The notes under the pieces are model-generated. The model was not told where the DNA came from, made no database searches, and was given only the letters and a program-made list of their open reading frames with translations. This document shows, piece after piece, positions 1 through 8,396 of a stretch of DNA of 55,909 nt. Numbering within the stretch: position 1 is the stretch's first letter; every line of letters begins with the position of its first letter. Source of the stretch: Acidobacteriota bacterium (GTDB lineage Bacteria > Acidobacteriota > JAAYUB01); contig JAKQOW010000028.1 in NCBI GenBank assembly GCA_029565065.1, forward strand, positions 1 through 55,909, written 5' to 3'. Both the position numbers and the translations under genes were made by a program.

Positions 1-339
1 GGCGACGATCCAGTGGACGACCCGGAGATCTACCGCCTCACCTCGCCCATGAGCTACATCAGGGAGGCGAAGACGCCCACCCTGATCCAGCACGGCGAGA
101 ACGACCGGCGCGTCCCCATCCCCAATGCCTATGAGTTGCGCCAGGGCCTCGAAGACCGGGGCGTGCCGGTGGCGATGGTGGTGTACAAGGGCTTCGGCCA
201 CGGCATCGGCAAGCCGCGGGCGTCGCGCGCCGTCATGCGCCACAATCTCGAATGGTTCGGCCACCATCTGTGGGGCGATCCCAAGCCCGACTTCACCCGG
301 CCCGAGGTGCCCAAAGCCGACAAGAAGGAAGAGAAGTAA
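1..339 (+). CDS. C-terminal fragment of an S9-family (prolyl oligopeptidase-like) peptidase
   Basis: The reading frame is open from base 1 and ends at TAA 337-339, so only about 112 C-terminal residues are present and the start lies outside the window. The segment HGENDRRVP carries the Asp of the alpha/beta-hydrolase triad, and GFGHGI carries the catalytic His; both sit at the spacing typical of the last 100 residues of S9 peptidases. The nucleophilic Ser lies upstream and cannot be checked. The tail is Lys/Glu rich. S9C acylaminoacyl-peptidase-like enzymes hydrolyse small peptides and are often exported. Another alpha/beta hydrolase is possible, but the Asp/His spacing favours S9. A GC-rich hairpin follows directly. 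Confidence 0.8.
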   Translation, partial: GDDPVDDPEIYRLTSPMSYIREAKTPTLIQHGENDRRVPIPNAYELRQGLEDRGVPVAMVVYKGFGHGIGKPRASRAVMRHNLEWFGHHLWGDPKPDFTRPEVPKADKKEEK

Positions 340-349
340 GCCGCGCCCG

Positions 350-378
350 GCGGCCCGCGCTCGGCGGGCGCGGGCCGC
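350..378 (+). terminator. GC hairpin after the S9 peptidase
   Basis: An 11-bp perfect inverted repeat (350-360 with 368-378, stem GCGGCCCGCGC, 7-nt loop) begins 10 nt after the stop codon. There is no clear T-run, so it is either a weak intrinsic terminator or an mRNA-stabilising hairpin. Confidence 0.45.
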
Positions 379-505
379 TGTCCCACTCACCCTCCGTTCG
401 AAAGCACTCGGCTTTTCGAGCCCTCCACGATATTGAGCGGGCTAAGACGGCCCGCGATCGTCACCCGGGGCGCAGGAGAAACCAGCGGCGTCGTCCGTGA
501 TTCTC

Positions 506-534
506 TTGACACCGGGGTCCCGATTCGATACGTT
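506..534 (+). promoter_or_regulatory. Candidate promoter of the ankyrin gene
   Basis: A perfect TTGACA (506-511) is followed by 17 nt and TACGTT (529-534), a poor -10 match (3 of 6). It would give a leader of about 50 nt before the ATG at 592. The rest of 340-591 shows no gene; this promoter and the preceding hairpin are all I see there. Confidence 0.4.
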
Positions 535-591
535 TGCACCAATCTGTAGTTTTCAAACGATCGGCAATATTTGTTTGGGGAGCGGTGGATA

Positions 592-3500
592 ATGGGGAAC
601 AAATCCGTCTGGATGTCCATCCTGTTATGGGCTGTGGCCGTGGCACCCCTGATGGGGAGCGGCGGGGAGTCCCGGATCCGGCCGCTCGATGAGCGACGCC
701 TGCAGGCGCTGGCGGTGGTGGAAACCGGCTTCCACCGGTATGAGGGCGACGACCTGGAGGAGGCCATCCGGAAGGGCGATGTGGATCGGGTCACGGCGTA
801 TCTCGACGCCGGCTGGGGACCGGACCAGCCGCTTGACTTGACCGGCAAGCGACCGCTGCACCAGGCGGCTGAAAACGGCCAGACCGCCATCGTCCGGTTG
901 TTGCTGGCGCGGGGCGCCGACCCCAACGCTCCTGACAAACAGGGAGCCACGCCCCTGGACCGCGCGGCCTATACCGGGAAACTCGAGGTGGTCACGCTGA
1001 TGCTGGACGGAGGCGCAGACATCCAGGGTGCCGGCCGGAACGCCCTCTTTTCGACTCTCAGCGGGGAGAACTGCGCCGCGACCATCCGCCTGCTCCTCGC
1101 GCGTGGGGCCGATTTGGGACAATGCAACGCAGACGGTCTGACGCCGCTGATGGAGGCGGCGCGGTGGAATCGGGCCGAAGCCCTGGCGACGCTGCTGGAA
1201 AAACCGGATCCGGCCGTGCTGGCCCGGCGGGACAAGCACGGGCAGACCGCGCTCGGCTACACGCTGTCCAGCGACGTAAAGCAGCTGCCAGCCTCGCGCC
1301 TGCTGCTGGCGGCCGGCGCCGATCCCGTCGCGCCCGGCGGCAAGGTGACCGACCTGGAACGGGCCTGGCAAAACCGCAGCTCCGCCGGCCCCGACCTGGA
1401 GGCGGCGGTGCTCCGGCGCGATCCGCTCGCGGCGGGTGCGCTCCTCGGGCCGGCCATCCTGCATGACCGGATGGATTTCGCCGCAGCGCTGCTGGCCGCG
1501 GGCGTGCCCGCTGACACGCTGGATCGGAAAACTCAGCTGTTCCTTGCCGCCGCCACGGGAGACGCGGTCATGCTGGCCGCCGTGTCCGACCAGGAGCTCC
1601 TGGGGACCAAAGGTCTCCAAGACGAGACGCTGCTGGGCCGGGCGGCGCGCCACGCCCAGCTCGCCACGGTCCGGGTGGCGCTCGCGGCGCTGAAGCGACA
1701 GCGGGCCACCTGGCCGACCCCGCCCAAACCGCCGTGGGGCTGTCGGGAGATGTTGGACGCGGCCGAAGGCGGCGACGCCGTGGTGGTGCAGAACCTCCTG
1801 GCGGCCGGAGCCGACCCCAACACCCGCGATTTTCAGGGGTACCGTCCGCTGCACCGGGCCGCGCGCGGCGGCCACCACGCGGCGGCCACCATCCTGCTGG
1901 CCCACGGGGCCGATCCGAACGCCGCCAACAACTGGGGGGAGACGCCCCTGGTGACGGCAGCCGAGACCGGCAGCGTGGGCGTCGTCCGGGCGCTGCTGGC
2001 CGCCCAGGCCGATGTCAACGGCCGCGCCTTCCGCGACGTGACACCCCTGCTGGCGGCCGTGCAGTCCGGCCGACCGGACGTCGCCCGGGTGCTGGTGGCC
2101 GCCGGAGCCAATCCCTATCTGGTTTCGGACCATGACAACAGCTGTGCGGCGCTGGTCGCCGCCGCCGGCGGCGATCCGGAGTTGCTGGACGCGGTCGCAC
2201 CGGCGTGCACGGAAGCAATGTTTCTGGCGGTGACCGACGATGATCGCGGTGCCGGCGCCCACTTTGCCCGCCGGCTGTTGTACCAGGCCATCGGAGACGG
2301 ACGGACAGACGTGGTCCGGTCCCTGCTCCGGGTCGGGGTGCAGCCCGATATCGGCAGCGGCAGCTTCTCCCGGCCGCCGCTGGCCGAGGCGGCGGCACTG
2401 CGGAAAGTCGAAATCCTGGAGGTATTGATCAAGGCCGGTTTCGATGCCAACGAAAGATACAGTGGCTGGACTGTCCTGATCGCCGCCGTGATCCATCCCG
2501 CCTGCTGGGAAAAGACCGCCATATGGGGCGATGTGCCGGACGACCATCCATCGTTCGACCGGCTCCCGCCGGATCCCGAAGCCCGCCGGGTGATCGAACT
2601 CCTTGTGGCGGCGGGTGCGGACCCCAACGCCCGCAACGAGGCGGGGCAGACGCCGCTCATGATCGCCGCCGCCCAGGGTGGCCCGGAGGCGGTTGCGGCC
2701 CTGGCGGCTGCCGGCGCCCGGTTGGAAGATGAAGGCGGCGAGGGCGGCGAAGGCAGTAACCGCGCGCTGAACTTCGCCGCCGCGGAGGGCAACGTGCCGG
2801 CGGCGGAGGCGCTCCTCGACGCCGGCGCCTCTCCTGATGGCGGCCAGACCCCGCCGCTGTGGACAGCCTGTTACACCGCCAACTGGGGAATCGCCCGGTT
2901 GCTGCTCCGCCGCGACGCCAAACCCGACGCCGGTCCGGAAGACAGCTTCCGGACGCCGCTCATGGAGGCCGCTGCCCGGGGCAACGCGGAGGTGGTGCAA
3001 GCCCTGCTCGACGCCGGGGCCGATCCGCAGTTGGCCAGGACGGGGGGAGCCGCCCTGGCGGTTGCCGCGCGGGCGGGGCATCGGGAAACGGCCCGGCGCA
3101 TCTACCGGGTTCAGTATGCCCGTGTGCCGGAGATCAGCCCCGGGACAGAGCCAGTCGGTGACGATCTGTATGATTGGTGCGAGGAAGACAGCGGTCTGTA
3201 TCCGGAATACTATCCCCCAGCCGACGCAGCCGATGCCGGGGCTGAGTATGCAGAGGAAGTTGGGGAGCAAAAAAAAGGCGGGGCGGACGATCGGCTTCCC
3301 TTCAATCCAGACCAGTACCTGCTGGACAGCATCCGCGTGGGCGAAGCGGCGCCGGTGGCAGCGGCCATCCGCGCCCAGCACCTGCGCCGGCTGAGTAAAT
3401 TCGCGGAAGACCTCATGCTCGAGGCCGCCCGGTACGGGGAGCATGAGATGCTGCGGATGATCCTGGCGGCCCAGGCGCCCGCCCGAAAACGGGTGGCCGA

Positions 3501-4854
3501 GATCCTGGCTGCGCAAGCGGCCGAAAAGCGGCGGGAATCTGGGACGCCGGCGGTCCTGGCGGCGGAACGAGAGGAAAAAACCGACGTGCCGAGAGAACAA
3601 GGGTATGATCCCGACGCGTCGTTCCGGCAACAGTTGAATGATTTTGGTCGGGCCGCACTGGCCGCGGCCATCTGTCGGGACGATGCGCCGGCGGTGGACC
3701 TGCTGCTGCAGGCCGGGGTGAATGTGCGACGGCCGTTCCCCGACGGGCTGACGCCGCTTCATCTGGCGGCCGACAAGGGGCCGGCGGTGGTGGGCCTCCT
3801 GCTGGACCACGGCGCGGCGGTGGAGGCCCGGACCAATGCCGTGTACGGTCAGTATCTGGATGAGTTGGAGACCGGTGGCATGAAATCCGCTGATTTCCAA
3901 TTTATGGTGGAGGAGGACAACCGCCCGGCTCCCAGAGCCATACCCGGTGACGTCACCGCGCTGTTCCTGGCTTTGCGGTCGGGCCGAGCGGAGACGGCGG
4001 AACTGTTGATCAAGGCCGGTCGGCGGGAACCGCCGCTGGAGGAGCTGGCCGCACCGGACCACATGGAGGGAAGCCGGCCGCTGCTCCATAACGCGGCGCT
4101 GCGGGGCGCCGTGCCCCGGCTGCGCCTCCTCCTCGGCTTTGGCGCGGATCCGAACCTGCCGGATAAAGATGGACGGACGGCTCTCATGGCCGCCGCCGAA
4201 AATGGGTTCGCGGGGGCGACGCTGGCGTTGCTGGCCGCCGGGGCCGACCCGTCCCGGAGCGATCCGACGGGGCGGACCGCCTGGCACTGCGCGGCCCAGA
4301 GCGACCACGCGACCCTCATCCGGGAGCTCGCCGCCGCCGGCGCGCGTCCGCCAAAGTCGGACACTGCGCCCGTGATGCTGGACTACCTCCTGCGCCAGCG
4401 GGAGGATTCCGAGCCGTACCAGGGCAAGCAGGAAGTGATGGCCGCCCTGCTACTGGCGGGCGCCGACGTCAACGCGGCGGACGCGGGGGGGCGCACGCCC
4501 CTGGCCTGGGCATGCATCCGGGGTTGGGGGAAGGTGGCGGCGCTATTCCTGGATTTCGATGCGGATCCCAACCGGGCGGACGCCTCCGGCCGGACACCCC
4601 TGCACCACGCGATCGCCGATGACCGGGGTGAGCCGGTGTTCGAGCGGCGGTGGGAGCTCATCGACCTGCTGGTGAAATGCGGCGCCGACATCCGCCGCGT
4701 GGACAAATCCGGTTGCTCGCCCCTGGACTGGGCCAACACCCTGCGCAGCCGGCGGCTCATCAACGTGCTCTTCCAGGAGGAGATCTTCCCCAACCATCTG
4801 CTGGAGGGCCGGTACTTCGGATTGTCCTCCTCAAACCCGGTCTATCGGCACTGA
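592..4854 (+). CDS. Giant secreted ankyrin-repeat protein
   Basis: This 1420-residue protein is built almost wholly of ankyrin repeats, with many copies of the TPL..AA..G....V..LL..GADPN consensus. An N-terminal hydrophobic segment (about residues 5-23) looks like a signal peptide, so the protein is probably periplasmic or secreted. I chose ATG 592 over the upstream in-frame TTG at 571 because GGGGAG (577-582) lies 9 nt before it. Repeats stop near residue 850, where an acidic low-complexity linker rich in Glu, Tyr and Ala runs to about residue 900. They resume irregularly, with another insertion near 1100, and continue almost to the C-terminus. No enzymatic domain is visible. Ankyrin repeats bind other proteins; the partner is unknown. 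The length is far above that of most bacterial ankyrin proteins. Confidence 0.88.
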   Translation: MGNKSVWMSILLWAVAVAPLMGSGGESRIRPLDERRLQALAVVETGFHRYEGDDLEEAIRKGDVDRVTAYLDAGWGPDQPLDLTGKRPLHQAAENGQTAIVRLLLARGADPNAPDKQGATPLDRAAYTGKLEVVTLMLDGGADIQGAGRNALFSTLSGENCAATIRLLLARGADLGQCNADGLTPLMEAARWNRAEALATLLEKPDPAVLARRDKHGQTALGYTLSSDVKQLPASRLLLAAGADPVAPGGKVTDLERAWQNRSSAGPDLEAAVLRRDPLAAGALLGPAILHDRMDFAAALLAAGVPADTLDRKTQLFLAAATGDAVMLAAVSDQELLGTKGLQDETLLGRAARHAQLATVRVALAALKRQRATWPTPPKPPWGCREMLDAAEGGDAVVVQNLLAAGADPNTRDFQGYRPLHRAARGGHHAAATILLAHGADPNAANNWGETPLVTAAETGSVGVVRALLAAQADVNGRAFRDVTPLLAAVQSGRPDVARVLVAAGANPYLVSDHDNSCAALVAAAGGDPELLDAVAPACTEAMFLAVTDDDRGAGAHFARRLLYQAIGDGRTDVVRSLLRVGVQPDIGSGSFSRPPLAEAAALRKVEILEVLIKAGFDANERYSGWTVLIAAVIHPACWEKTAIWGDVPDDHPSFDRLPPDPEARRVIELLVAAGADPNARNEAGQTPLMIAAAQGGPEAVAALAAAGARLEDEGGEGGEGSNRALNFAAAEGNVPAAEALLDAGASPDGGQTPPLWTACYTANWGIARLLLRRDAKPDAGPEDSFRTPLMEAAARGNAEVVQALLDAGADPQLARTGGAALAVAARAGHRETARRIYRVQYARVPEISPGTEPVGDDLYDWCEEDSGLYPEYYPPADAADAGAEYAEEVGEQKKGGADDRLPFNPDQYLLDSIRVGEAAPVAAAIRAQHLRRLSKFAEDLMLEAARYGEHEMLRMILAAQAPARKRVAEILAAQAAEKRRESGTPAVLAAEREEKTDVPREQGYDPDASFRQQLNDFGRAALAAAICRDDAPAVDLLLQAGVNVRRPFPDGLTPLHLAADKGPAVVGLLLDHGAAVEARTNAVYGQYLDELETGGMKSADFQFMVEEDNRPAPRAIPGDVTALFLALRSGRAETAELLIKAGRREPPLEELAAPDHMEGSRPLLHNAALRGAVPRLRLLLGFGADPNLPDKDGRTALMAAAENGFAGATLALLAAGADPSRSDPTGRTAWHCAAQSDHATLIRELAAAGARPPKSDTAPVMLDYLLRQREDSEPYQGKQEVMAALLLAGADVNAADAGGRTPLAWACIRGWGKVAALFLDFDADPNRADASGRTPLHHAIADDRGEPVFERRWELIDLLVKCGADIRRVDKSGCSPLDWANTLRSRRLINVLFQEEIFPNHLLEGRYFGLSSSNPVYRH

Positions 4855-4903
4855 CGGGGTGGCGGCGGGCGGCATGGCCGTCGGCCGCGTGGCCGCGGCT
4901 TGG

Positions 4904-4909
4904 TATAAT
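4904..4909 (+). promoter_or_regulatory. Possible -10 element before the DUF169 gene
   Basis: A perfect TATAAT lies 41 nt before the ATG at 4951, in otherwise GC-rich DNA. No convincing -35 hexamer is present 16-18 nt upstream, so this is a weak call. Confidence 0.3.
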
Positions 4910-4950
4910 GGAGCCAGCAACGTTAAACCCAGACAAGAGGAGTCGCCCTG

Positions 4951-5715
4951 ATGGATGCCGACCTGCGTGACCGCTTCTCCGGCCTCTGGACCAGATTTTT
5001 TCCCGGCGTCGAGTTGCCCGTGGGATTTTTCTACACCGACGATCCGGAGTTGGGCCAGCCGCCCCCAATTCCCACCGGGCATCGCTGCCTGATTGCTGAT
5101 CTGGCCCGCGCCCGCCGCGGACACTCCCTCCGGTTCGATCCGACGGTGCTCGGCTGCAGCGGCGGGCGTCGCTACCTCGGTTTCGGCGGGGAACTGATGC
5201 CTGGCTTCGAGTATTTTCTATCCTGCGGCATCACCGGCAAACTGGAAGGCGAGCGGTACAAAAAGACGCCGGAGCTGGTGAAGGAACACCTGAAACACCA
5301 GCCGCCGTTCACCGCCCCCGGCCGCTACATCGTGTTCCGGCGGTGGGACCGGCTGACGGCGGATGATGCGCCGGTGGCGGTGATCTTCTTCGCCCCCCCC
5401 GACGTGCTGGCCGGGTTGTTCACCCTGGCCAACTATGACGAGACCGAGCCTAACGGTGTGATTGCCCCGTTCGGTGCCGGCTGTGCGTCGATCGTGGACT
5501 ACCCCCATCGCGAGGCGCAGTCGTCCCGCCCCCGGGCGGTGCTGGGCATGTTCGACGTGTCCGCGCGGCCGTGCGTCGGGGCCGGCGAGCTGACCTTCAC
5601 CGTACCGTGGCCCAAGTTCGTCCGGATGGTGGACAACATGCCGGACAGCTTCCTGATCACCCCATCCTGGGCCAAGGTGCGAAACAGGCTGCGGCGGGCG
5701 AAGGGGAAATCGTAA
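4951..5715 (+). CDS. DUF169 family protein
   Basis: The 254-residue product matches the DUF169 pattern as I know it: an N-terminal WTRFFPGVELPVGFFYTD segment, a conserved C-S-G-G turn at residues 69-72 followed by RYLGFG, a central PPDVLAGLFTLANYD stretch, and a late GAGCASI motif. There is no signal peptide or membrane segment, so it is cytosolic. DUF169 proteins are widespread in anaerobes and lack an agreed function; the conserved Cys suggests redox or metal binding. The start has an AGAGGAG ribosome site. An iron-sulphur protein gene follows 61 nt downstream on the same strand, so the two may be co-transcribed. Confidence 0.85.
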   Translation: MDADLRDRFSGLWTRFFPGVELPVGFFYTDDPELGQPPPIPTGHRCLIADLARARRGHSLRFDPTVLGCSGGRRYLGFGGELMPGFEYFLSCGITGKLEGERYKKTPELVKEHLKHQPPFTAPGRYIVFRRWDRLTADDAPVAVIFFAPPDVLAGLFTLANYDETEPNGVIAPFGAGCASIVDYPHREAQSSRPRAVLGMFDVSARPCVGAGELTFTVPWPKFVRMVDNMPDSFLITPSWAKVRNRLRRAKGKS

Positions 5716-5776
5716 GTCGTCGATATGCTGGTGGCGAGATCCGTATCTCCGTCCGGTATGCAAGGGGACATTCGCC

Positions 5777-7054
5777 ATGGCCCATGCCACGGCCCGCGAT
5801 GCCTACCGCCGGCTGACTGATCGGCTCAACCGATTCCCCCAGGGCGCGCCACCTGGGGACCTGCTGTTCCGGATTCTGGCGCTGCTCTTCACTCCGCGGG
5901 AGGCGGAGCTGGTGGCCCGGCTGCCGCTGCGGCCGTTCACGGCCCGGCGCGCCGCGCGCGCCTGGCGCATCTCCGAGGCGGATGCCCGGCGGATCCTGGA
6001 AGAGTTGGCGGACCGCAGCCTCCTCCTCGACGTGGATCACGACGGGGAGAGCCGCTACGTCCTGCCGCCGCCCATGGCGGGCTTCTTCGAATTCTCTCTG
6101 ATGCGGGTGCGGCCCGGCTTGGATCAGAAGCTGCTGGCGGAGTTGTTCTACCAGTACCTCAATGTGGAAGAGGCGTTCATCCGCGCGTTGTTTTGCGACG
6201 GCGAGACGCAGTTGGGCCGGGTGTTCGTGCATGAAGGCGCCCTGTCGGTGGAGAACGCCCTGCACGTGCTGGACTACGAACGGGCCAGCCACATCGTCCG
6301 CACCGCGTCAGCCATCGGCATCGGACGGTGCTACTGCCGCCACAAGATGGAGCATGTGGGCCGGGCTTGCGACGCGCCCCAGGATATTTGCATGACTTTC
6401 AACGGTCCGGCCGAATCGTTGAATCGCCGGGGGGTCACCCGGTCGGTCACTGTGTCGGAATGCCTGGCGCTGCTGGAACAGGCCCGCGAGCGAAATCTGG
6501 TCCAGTTCGGTGAAAACGTCATGGAGCGTGCGGGCTTCATCTGCAACTGCTGCGGCTGCTGCTGTGAGGCGATGATCGCCGCGCGGCGGTTCGCGCTGCT
6601 CCAGCCCGTGCACACCACCAACTTCCTCCCCGTGGTGGATGCCGCGCGCTGCACCGGCTGTGGGTGCTGCGTGGACGCCTGTCCCGTGGCGGCGATGGGG
6701 CTGGTGTCGTCAGGCGAGCCCGCCGGCCCGCAACGCCGGGCTCGCGTGGACGAAGCCCGCTGCCTGGGGTGCGGGGTCTGCGTGCCGGGCTGCTCGCGCG
6801 GGGCCATCCGACTGGCGTCGCGGCTGGAGCGGGTGATCACTCCGGTGGACGGGGCGCATCGCGTGGTGGTGATGGCCATCGAGCGAGGCAAGCTGCAAAA
6901 CCTGATCTTCGACCGCCAGGCGCTCTGGAGCCATCGCGCCATGGCCGCCATCCTGGGCGTGATCCTGCGCCTGCCGCCGCTGCAACAGGCGCTGGCGCGG
7001 AGCCAGCTCCGCTCTCGTTATCTTAACCGGCTGTTGAACCGTCAGAAGCTCTGA
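5777..7054 (+). CDS. Winged-helix/polyferredoxin protein with two [4Fe-4S] clusters
   Basis: This 425-residue protein starts with a helical region (about 30-90) whose RAWRISEADARRILEELA stretch looks like a winged-helix DNA- or nucleotide-binding fold. A Cys-rich middle follows (C185, C187, C198, C205). Next is a very dense cluster, C256, C258, C259, C261, C262 and C263. Two classic ferredoxin motifs come after it: C292-xx-C295-xx-C298-xxx-C302 and C329-xx-C332-xx-C335-xxx-C339. The C-terminus is basic and helical. Similar proteins are annotated as 4Fe-4S binding proteins in anaerobes. The role is unknown: it could be an electron carrier or a redox-responsive regulator. A ribosome site AAGGGGA precedes the ATG. 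It lies downstream of the DUF169 gene, supporting a shared redox task. Confidence 0.8.
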   Translation: MAHATARDAYRRLTDRLNRFPQGAPPGDLLFRILALLFTPREAELVARLPLRPFTARRAARAWRISEADARRILEELADRSLLLDVDHDGESRYVLPPPMAGFFEFSLMRVRPGLDQKLLAELFYQYLNVEEAFIRALFCDGETQLGRVFVHEGALSVENALHVLDYERASHIVRTASAIGIGRCYCRHKMEHVGRACDAPQDICMTFNGPAESLNRRGVTRSVTVSECLALLEQARERNLVQFGENVMERAGFICNCCGCCCEAMIAARRFALLQPVHTTNFLPVVDAARCTGCGCCVDACPVAAMGLVSSGEPAGPQRRARVDEARCLGCGVCVPGCSRGAIRLASRLERVITPVDGAHRVVVMAIERGKLQNLIFDRQALWSHRAMAAILGVILRLPPLQQALARSQLRSRYLNRLLNRQKL

Positions 7055-7090
7055 AATCGGAAGGACCGGTAATGTGGATGTGTTTGAAAA

Positions 7091-7121
7091 CTGACATTTT
7101 GCCTGTCAGATATGTTATGCT
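7091..7121 (+). promoter_or_regulatory. AT-rich promoter/operator region of the OmpA-type gene
   Basis: In an AT-rich island, CTGACA (7091-7096) and TGTCAG (7104-7109) form a perfect 6-bp inverted repeat with a 7-nt spacer. CTGACA could also serve as a -35 box, with TTATGC (7115-7120) or TATGCT (7116-7121) as the -10. The leader to the ATG at 7246 would be about 120 nt. Overlap of inverted repeat and promoter suggests an operator, but this is inference. Confidence 0.4.
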
Positions 7122-7245
7122 AACAATATATTCCGGACACGTTTGGTGTTTTATGAAACGAAGTCCCCTTTGGCGGCATCTTTTCAGAAATGTTAAGGAA
7201 AACATTTTCCGCCATACCTTTATTCACCATCTATCTGGAGGAGCA

Positions 7246-8340
7246 ATGAGACGCATGCGTTGGATCGGCTTGGTGCTGGCTCTGCTGGCGCTCACCCTCA
7301 CAGCGTCTGCTCAGGTGAAGGACAAGCGTGTGGAGCTGTCCCCGTACATCGGCGGCATCTTCTACGACGGTGACCTGAACCTGAAAGACAACCTGTTGTT
7401 CGGTTTCCGGGTCGGCTACAACTTCAATTCGCGGTTCGGGCTTGAAGGCGGCGCCGACTTCTCATTCCCTGGGGTGGATGACACGAACCTCTACCCGCTC
7501 GAAGAGGCGACATTCGGCATCCCGGCCATGAGCACCAACAACATGTTCTACCACGTGGACGGTTTGATTTACCTCTTCCCCGAATCCCGTTTCAACCCGT
7601 TCTTCGTGGCGGGATTGGGTGGGGCGCGCTATGCGCCCGACCGGGGAGACACCCTGAACAAATTCCTCACCAACTTCGGCTTCGGGGCCAAGTACTGGAT
7701 GAGCGACCGGGTGGCGCTCCGGTTTGATTTCCGCGACCTGGTGTCACTGGATGAAGTCCGGCACAACCTGGCGGCTCAGGCCGGTCTAGCCATTGCCATC
7801 GGTGAGAAGCCCATGCCGCCGCCACCGCCACCGCCGCCTCCGGCACCGGTAGTGGAGCAGCCGAAACCGGAACCGCCGCCGCCACCGCCGCCGCCGCCAC
7901 CGCCGCCGCCGCCGGCACCGAAGCCGGAGCCGAAGCCGGAGCCGAAGCCAGAGCCGCCGCCACCGCCGCCGGCGCCCAAGCCCATCGTGCTGGAAGACGT
8001 GCACTTCGCGTTTGACAAGGCGACGCTCACCGATGAAGCCAAGGCGATCCTGTTCCGGAACATCGCCACGCTGAAAGAGAACCCGGGCATCAAGGTGACC
8101 GTGGAAGGCCACACCTGCGCGCACGGTACGCCCCAGTACAACATGCGACTGGGAGAACGGCGCGCTCAGGCGGTTAGGGAATTTCTGGTTCGCGAAGGCG
8201 GTATTGACGAGTCCCGCATGACCACGATTTCCTACGGCGAGACGCGGCTGGCGATGCCGGAGACTCCGACGGCAGCCAACGTGAATTCGCCCGAATGCAA
8301 CGCCAACCGGCGCGTTCATTTCGAGATCGTCGTTCAGTAA
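7246..8340 (+). CDS. OmpA-family outer membrane protein with proline-rich linker
   Basis: The 364-residue protein has a signal peptide (about 1-23), a beta-barrel domain (about 24-185) in the style of OmpA_b-brl, a linker of PPPP and KPEP repeats (about 189-243), and a C-terminal OmpA/Pal domain (about 246-364). The C-terminal domain should bind peptidoglycan and tie the outer membrane to the wall. The arginines of the LGERRAQAV helix are present, but the usual Asp of the GHTD turn is Cys (GHTCAHG); a second Cys lies near the end (SPECNANRR), so a disulphide is possible. ATG 7246 is preferred over an upstream in-frame start at 7072 because GGAGGAG ends 2 nt before it and the signal peptide starts there. 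A strong terminator follows. Confidence 0.9.
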   Translation: MRRMRWIGLVLALLALTLTASAQVKDKRVELSPYIGGIFYDGDLNLKDNLLFGFRVGYNFNSRFGLEGGADFSFPGVDDTNLYPLEEATFGIPAMSTNNMFYHVDGLIYLFPESRFNPFFVAGLGGARYAPDRGDTLNKFLTNFGFGAKYWMSDRVALRFDFRDLVSLDEVRHNLAAQAGLAIAIGEKPMPPPPPPPPPAPVVEQPKPEPPPPPPPPPPPPPPAPKPEPKPEPKPEPPPPPPAPKPIVLEDVHFAFDKATLTDEAKAILFRNIATLKENPGIKVTVEGHTCAHGTPQYNMRLGERRAQAVREFLVREGGIDESRMTTISYGETRLAMPETPTAANVNSPECNANRRVHFEIVVQ

Positions 8341-8347
8341 CAATTCC

Positions 8348-8385
8348 CGCGGGGCAGGGTGATCGCCCTGCCCCGCGTTTTTTTT
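8348..8385 (+). terminator. Intrinsic terminator after the OmpA-type gene
   Basis: A perfect 12-bp stem (CGCGGGGCAGGG, 8348-8359, with 8366-8377) and a 6-nt loop are followed by eight T residues (8378-8385). This is a textbook Rho-independent terminator and ends 11 nt before the next start codon. Confidence 0.93.
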
Positions 8386-8396
8386 CAGGATTTTTC

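Noticed and set aside
625..4308. Very long minus-strand open frame opposite the ankyrin gene
   Set aside because: High-GC codon use in the plus-strand repeats leaves the opposite frame open; its translation is low complexity, rich in Arg, Gly and Gln, with no family motif.
7812..7975. Repeat array or CRISPR-like element
   Set aside because: The repeated CCGCCGCCA-type bases encode a Pro-rich protein linker in frame inside the OmpA-type gene.
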